Of a stretch of DNA of 64,000 nt, positions 56,163 through 64,000 are shown one piece after another; the first letter of the stretch is position 1; every line of letters begins with the position of its first letter. The position numbers and the translations under genes are program-made. The notes under the pieces are model-generated. The model made no database searches. It saw nothing but the letters and a program-made list of their open reading frames with translations, and was not told the origin of the DNA. Origin of the DNA: Nocardia asteroides (GTDB lineage Bacteria > Actinomycetota > Actinomycetes > Mycobacteriales > Mycobacteriaceae); NCBI RefSeq assembly GCF_900637185.1, contig NZ_LR134352.1:3338001-3402000 (forward strand). Reading direction: 5' to 3'.

Positions 56163-56825
56163 ATGACGGACACAGCGACGACAACGCCACACGACGACGC
56201 GAGCGAAGACAGCCCCCGGTCGACGGCAGACCTCGAACGCGAGGTCAGGACGGCCACCCGCAACGGCCGGTACGCGCTGATCGCGGCCCTGTGCGCGGCG
56301 GTCATCTCCAGCGGGGTCTCGGCCGGATCGGCCATCTACGTGAGTCAGCATCAGCTCGACCGCACGCAGCGGGTCGAAGCCGTCCAGATGCTGCGCGACA
56401 ACAGGCAGGCGGCCTACACCGAACTCGTGGCCGCGCTGACCGCCTACGTCTATGGTCTCGGCGCGCTGATCGGGGAACTGAACCAGTCGATTCCCGACGT
56501 GGAGGAGATCCGCGCGCAGGTGGCCGATTTGTTCGGGGAGCGATGGATGCGCTTCGGGCGGGCGATGACCGGGGCGGAGCTGGTCGGCACGGAAGAGCTC
56601 GCGGGGGCGATCGACGAATTCGGCGGAACCGTCACGAAGTTCCTCACCGATCATCTGCAGCCGTTCGTCCGGCGGAATCTCGCTGAACCCGGCACGAGCG
56701 TGGACGATCTGCGGCGCGACGGCCCGTCGCTGGTCACCGCGGTCGAACAGATGGCCGCCGAGGCCGAGGACTTCACGCACACCATCGTCGAACAAGGCCG
56801 CAGGGACCTCGGGATCGGCCCGTGA
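56163..56825 (+). CDS. Single-pass membrane protein of unknown function
   Basis: A 220-aa protein: a polar Thr/Asp-rich N-terminus, one membrane helix (about residues 37-60, YALIAALCAAVISSGVSAGS) and a mostly helical C-terminal domain (ELVAALTAYVYGLGALIGEL, VTAVEQMAAEAEDFTHTIVE). The C-terminal domain may form a helical bundle outside or inside the membrane. GGCGAGG precedes the ATG. No family was recognised. The regulon promoter links it to the protease/patatin/dioxygenase set. Confidence 0.68.
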   Translation: MTDTATTTPHDDASEDSPRSTADLEREVRTATRNGRYALIAALCAAVISSGVSAGSAIYVSQHQLDRTQRVEAVQMLRDNRQAAYTELVAALTAYVYGLGALIGELNQSIPDVEEIRAQVADLFGERWMRFGRAMTGAELVGTEELAGAIDEFGGTVTKFLTDHLQPFVRRNLAEPGTSVDDLRRDGPSLVTAVEQMAAEAEDFTHTIVEQGRRDLGIGP

Positions 56826-56990
56826 CTACTCCACCTTCCCCGGCGCGAGCGGGCGAAATTCTCCTATACGTGCCGGTAACCCTCTGACGCTGTTCCCATA
56901 TAACCAAGACAGGTGCAGACTGCCCTGGAACCGGAGTTCGAATTCGTATCCGTCCGGGCCACGTCCTTGGTAATGGAAAGGAGTCGGCGA

Positions 56991-62453
<5,463 letters not shown>

Positions 62454-62468
62454 TTCCGCCCGGCACCC

Positions 62469-62502
62469 GACCGCCCACCCCGGTATTCCGGGGTGGGCGG
62501 TC
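62469..62502 (+). terminator. Strong intrinsic terminator
   Basis: A perfect 15-bp stem, GACCGCCCACCCCGG and CCGGGGTGGGCGGTC, with a 4-nt TATT loop, begins 15 bp after the carboxylase stop. Confidence 0.85.
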
Positions 62503-62590
62503 GCGTCGGTGCCCCTGGCTTTCGCCGGTGATCGGGAGGACACTGCTCGGGGAGGCATTCCTGCTCGGTCCGGCCGGAGAAGGGTGCGCG

Positions 62591-62632
62591 ATGACCGAAC
62601 GGCAGACGATCACCCCGGGCGCGGCGCGGTGA
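62591..62632 (+). CDS. Possible 13-aa leader peptide
   Basis: The short frame MTERQTITPGAAR is preceded by AGAAGGG at good spacing and its TGA overlaps a GTG (62629) in frame with the LLM oxidoreductase. It may couple or control translation of that gene; it is too short to be a protein of known type. Confidence 0.35.
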   Translation: MTERQTITPGAAR

Positions 62633-63786
62633 GGCGCACGCGCGGCGGCATGCGGGCCGGGATCGCCGACCCGAGCCTGCGCAGCCGGGGGATACCGGAC
62701 TTCACGCAGCGCAACGCGCGCGTCCTCGCGGCCATGACCGGCGCCGATTCACTGTGGACCGTCGACCATCTGATCGGCCTGTTCCCGGCCTCGATCTGGC
62801 GGCCCGCGCACCTCGGCGGGGCCAGGGTCGTTCCGCATGCCGACGCCTATTTCGAACCGTGGACGATGCTCGGCTACGCCGCGGCCAAGAACCGATGGCG
62901 CGGGCTCCGCTTGGGCGTGGGTGTCACCGACACCGGCCGCAGGCATCCGGCGGTCACCGCGCAGGCCGCCGCGACCCTGCACCTGCTCACCCGGGGGCGC
63001 GCGATTCTCGGGATCGGGCCGGGCGAACGGGAGAACAACGCGCCCTACGGTGTCGACTGGCAGCGCCCGGTGGCGCGATTCGAAGAGGCGATCGCGACGA
63101 TCCGGGCACTGTGGGATTCGCACGGCGAGCCGATCTCCCGCGATTCGGAGTTCTTCCCGCTGCGGGACGCGGTGTTCGCGCTGCCGCCGTATCGAGGAAC
63201 CCGGCCGGAGCTGTGGATGGGCGCGCACGGCCCGCGGATGCTGCGGATCACCGGCCGCTACGCCGACGCGTGGATGCCCGCCTTCACGACCACCCCGGCC
63301 GACTACCGCGCCAAACTCGACACCATCCGAGGCGTCGCCGCCGACGCCGGGCGCGACCCGGCGTCGGTACGCGCGGCCGCCTGGCTGTTCGTGGTCACCG
63401 CCCGCACGCCCGCGATCGTCGAGGAGATCCTCGACTCGGCGGCGGTTCGCGCCTACGCCCTGACGGCCTCGGCGCAGACCTGGGCGAAGCACGGCGTCGA
63501 GCATCCGATGGGGCCGGCGTTCACGGGCGCGCAGGACATCCTGCCGCAGACCATCGACGAGGCCACCGCGCTGGCCCACGGGCGACGCGCGCCCCTTGGC
63601 CTGCTGCGCGACTACCTCCTGGCGGGTACTCCCGCCGAGGTGCTCGACCAGCTCGCCGAGCGCCGCGACCACGGCCTCAGCTATCCGGTGCTGGTCGATC
63701 TCGGCGGTTGCCATCCCCGGCTGAGCACGGGGATGCGCACGTCGGCTTCCTTCGCGGCGGTGGTGCGCGGCGTGCGCAAGCTGTGA
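62629..63786 (+). CDS. LLM-class F420-type oxidoreductase, phthiodiolone ketoreductase-like
   Basis: A 385-aa TIM-barrel oxidoreductase. Blocks such as HADAYFEPWTMLGYAAAKNR, GRRHPAVTAQAAATLHLLTR and LPPYRGTRPELWMGAHGPRM match, from memory, mycobacterial Rv2951c, an F420-dependent phthiodiolone/phenolphthiodiolone ketoreductase, along almost the whole length. The start may be GTG 62629, overlapping the 13-codon frame, or ATG 62650. No other phthiocerol genes adjoin it. It may reduce a ketone on a different lipid, possibly one linked to the polyketide locus at 17-28 kb; that link is inference. Confidence 0.82.
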   Translation: MRRTRGGMRAGIADPSLRSRGIPDFTQRNARVLAAMTGADSLWTVDHLIGLFPASIWRPAHLGGARVVPHADAYFEPWTMLGYAAAKNRWRGLRLGVGVTDTGRRHPAVTAQAAATLHLLTRGRAILGIGPGERENNAPYGVDWQRPVARFEEAIATIRALWDSHGEPISRDSEFFPLRDAVFALPPYRGTRPELWMGAHGPRMLRITGRYADAWMPAFTTTPADYRAKLDTIRGVAADAGRDPASVRAAAWLFVVTARTPAIVEEILDSAAVRAYALTASAQTWAKHGVEHPMGPAFTGAQDILPQTIDEATALAHGRRAPLGLLRDYLLAGTPAEVLDQLAERRDHGLSYPVLVDLGGCHPRLSTGMRTSASFAAVVRGVRKL

Positions 63787-63796
63787 AGGCGCGCGC

Positions 63797-64000
63797 TCAG
63801 TCCTTGCCGAGCGCGTGCGCGAGCTGCTTCTTGTTCATCTTCGAGCGGCCCTCGATATTGCGATCCTTGGCCTCTTCGTAGAGCTGGTCGCGGGTCAGGC
63901 CACGCGGTCCCTTGCGGTGCGCGCGCTGACCGCCGCGCTTACCCGAGGACATGTCCGTCCGGGACAGCTTGCTCGAGGTCTTCGACTCGCCCTTGCGGGC
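63797..64000 (-). CDS. Small basic protein, Rho-N/plasmid-stabilisation-like (5' end outside the window)
   Basis: The last 67 codons and stop are visible. The sequence is Lys/Arg-rich: SSGKRGGQRAHRKGPRGLTR followed by DQLYEEAKDRNIEGRSKMNK and KQLAHALGKD. The C-terminal part resembles the Rho N-terminal-like helix-extended-loop motif in short actinobacterial proteins often labelled plasmid stabilisation protein. It may bind nucleic acid. It converges with the LLM gene, 10 bp away. Confidence 0.7.
   Translation of the reverse strand, partial: ARKGESKTSSKLSRTDMSSGKRGGQRAHRKGPRGLTRDQLYEEAKDRNIEGRSKMNKKQLAHALGKD

Noticed and set aside
56822..56835. GTGACTACTCCACC just before the carboxylase gene looks like half of the regulon dyad
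   Set aside because: The left half-site is absent (GCCCGTG), so only ACTAC matches.

Overview
The window is very GC-rich actinobacterial chromosome. An antigen-85-like mycolyltransferase, a MAS-type polyketide synthase with PapA-like and MmpL partners, a mycobacterial-type ChoD, a conservon and a protein closely resembling mycobacterial phthiodiolone ketoreductase point to a mycolic-acid actinomycete, most likely Nocardia or a close relative. This assignment rests on remembered protein families, not on a search.

Layout. 1-6.6 kb: the start of a conservon (roadblock protein and sensor-kinase-like protein, minus strand), choD, a TetR/ABC1-kinase pair and a second TetR. 6.7-12.1 kb: an acyl-CoA dehydrogenase behind a TetR operator, a PAS-GGDEF diguanylate cyclase, an unknown protein and a PucR-type regulator. 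12.4-28.9 kb: an envelope-lipid locus. It holds an Ag85-like enzyme, a GT39-type membrane glycosyltransferase and an MmpL transporter, divergent from a KS-AT-DH-ER-KR-ACP polyketide synthase, a PapA-like acyltransferase, an unknown protein, a DHA2 exporter, an odd alpha/beta hydrolase and a VOC protein. 28.9-38.8 kb: small regulators and enzymes, including a siderophore-interacting protein under an iron box, an OhrR-like repressor with a perfect inverted repeat, a TetR/molybdopterin oxidoreductase pair, an HNH protein with a broken TerD domain, a DUF574 methyltransferase and a P450.

39.7-56.8 kb is the most unusual part. Eight copies of a 12-bp inverted repeat (GTAGT-NN-ACTAC and variants) each lie 25 or 26 nt upstream of a NANNNT -10 hexamer. 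They precede an astacin protease with a seven-bladed propeller, a trypsin-like protease fused to an alpha/beta hydrolase, a metacaspase, a 33-codon ORF, a membrane patatin, an unknown protein, a peroxidase/catalase/LuxR-type-regulator/sugar-dehydrogenase operon and a single-span membrane protein. The peroxidase carries the active-site signature of fatty-acid alpha-dioxygenases, and its partner is a catalase-like haem protein. Patatin (lipid release), dioxygenase and catalase-like enzyme could form an oxylipin pathway, co-regulated with caspase and protease effectors. The large ATP-binding LuxR-family protein in the operon is the natural candidate activator. This looks like an undescribed stress, conflict or cell-death regulon.

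57.0-64.0 kb: a single-chain biotin-dependent acyl-CoA carboxylase (1820 aa), a strong terminator, an F420-type LLM oxidoreductase resembling phthiodiolone ketoreductase behind a 13-codon ORF, and the end of a small basic protein. No tRNA, rRNA, CRISPR array or insertion sequence was recognised.
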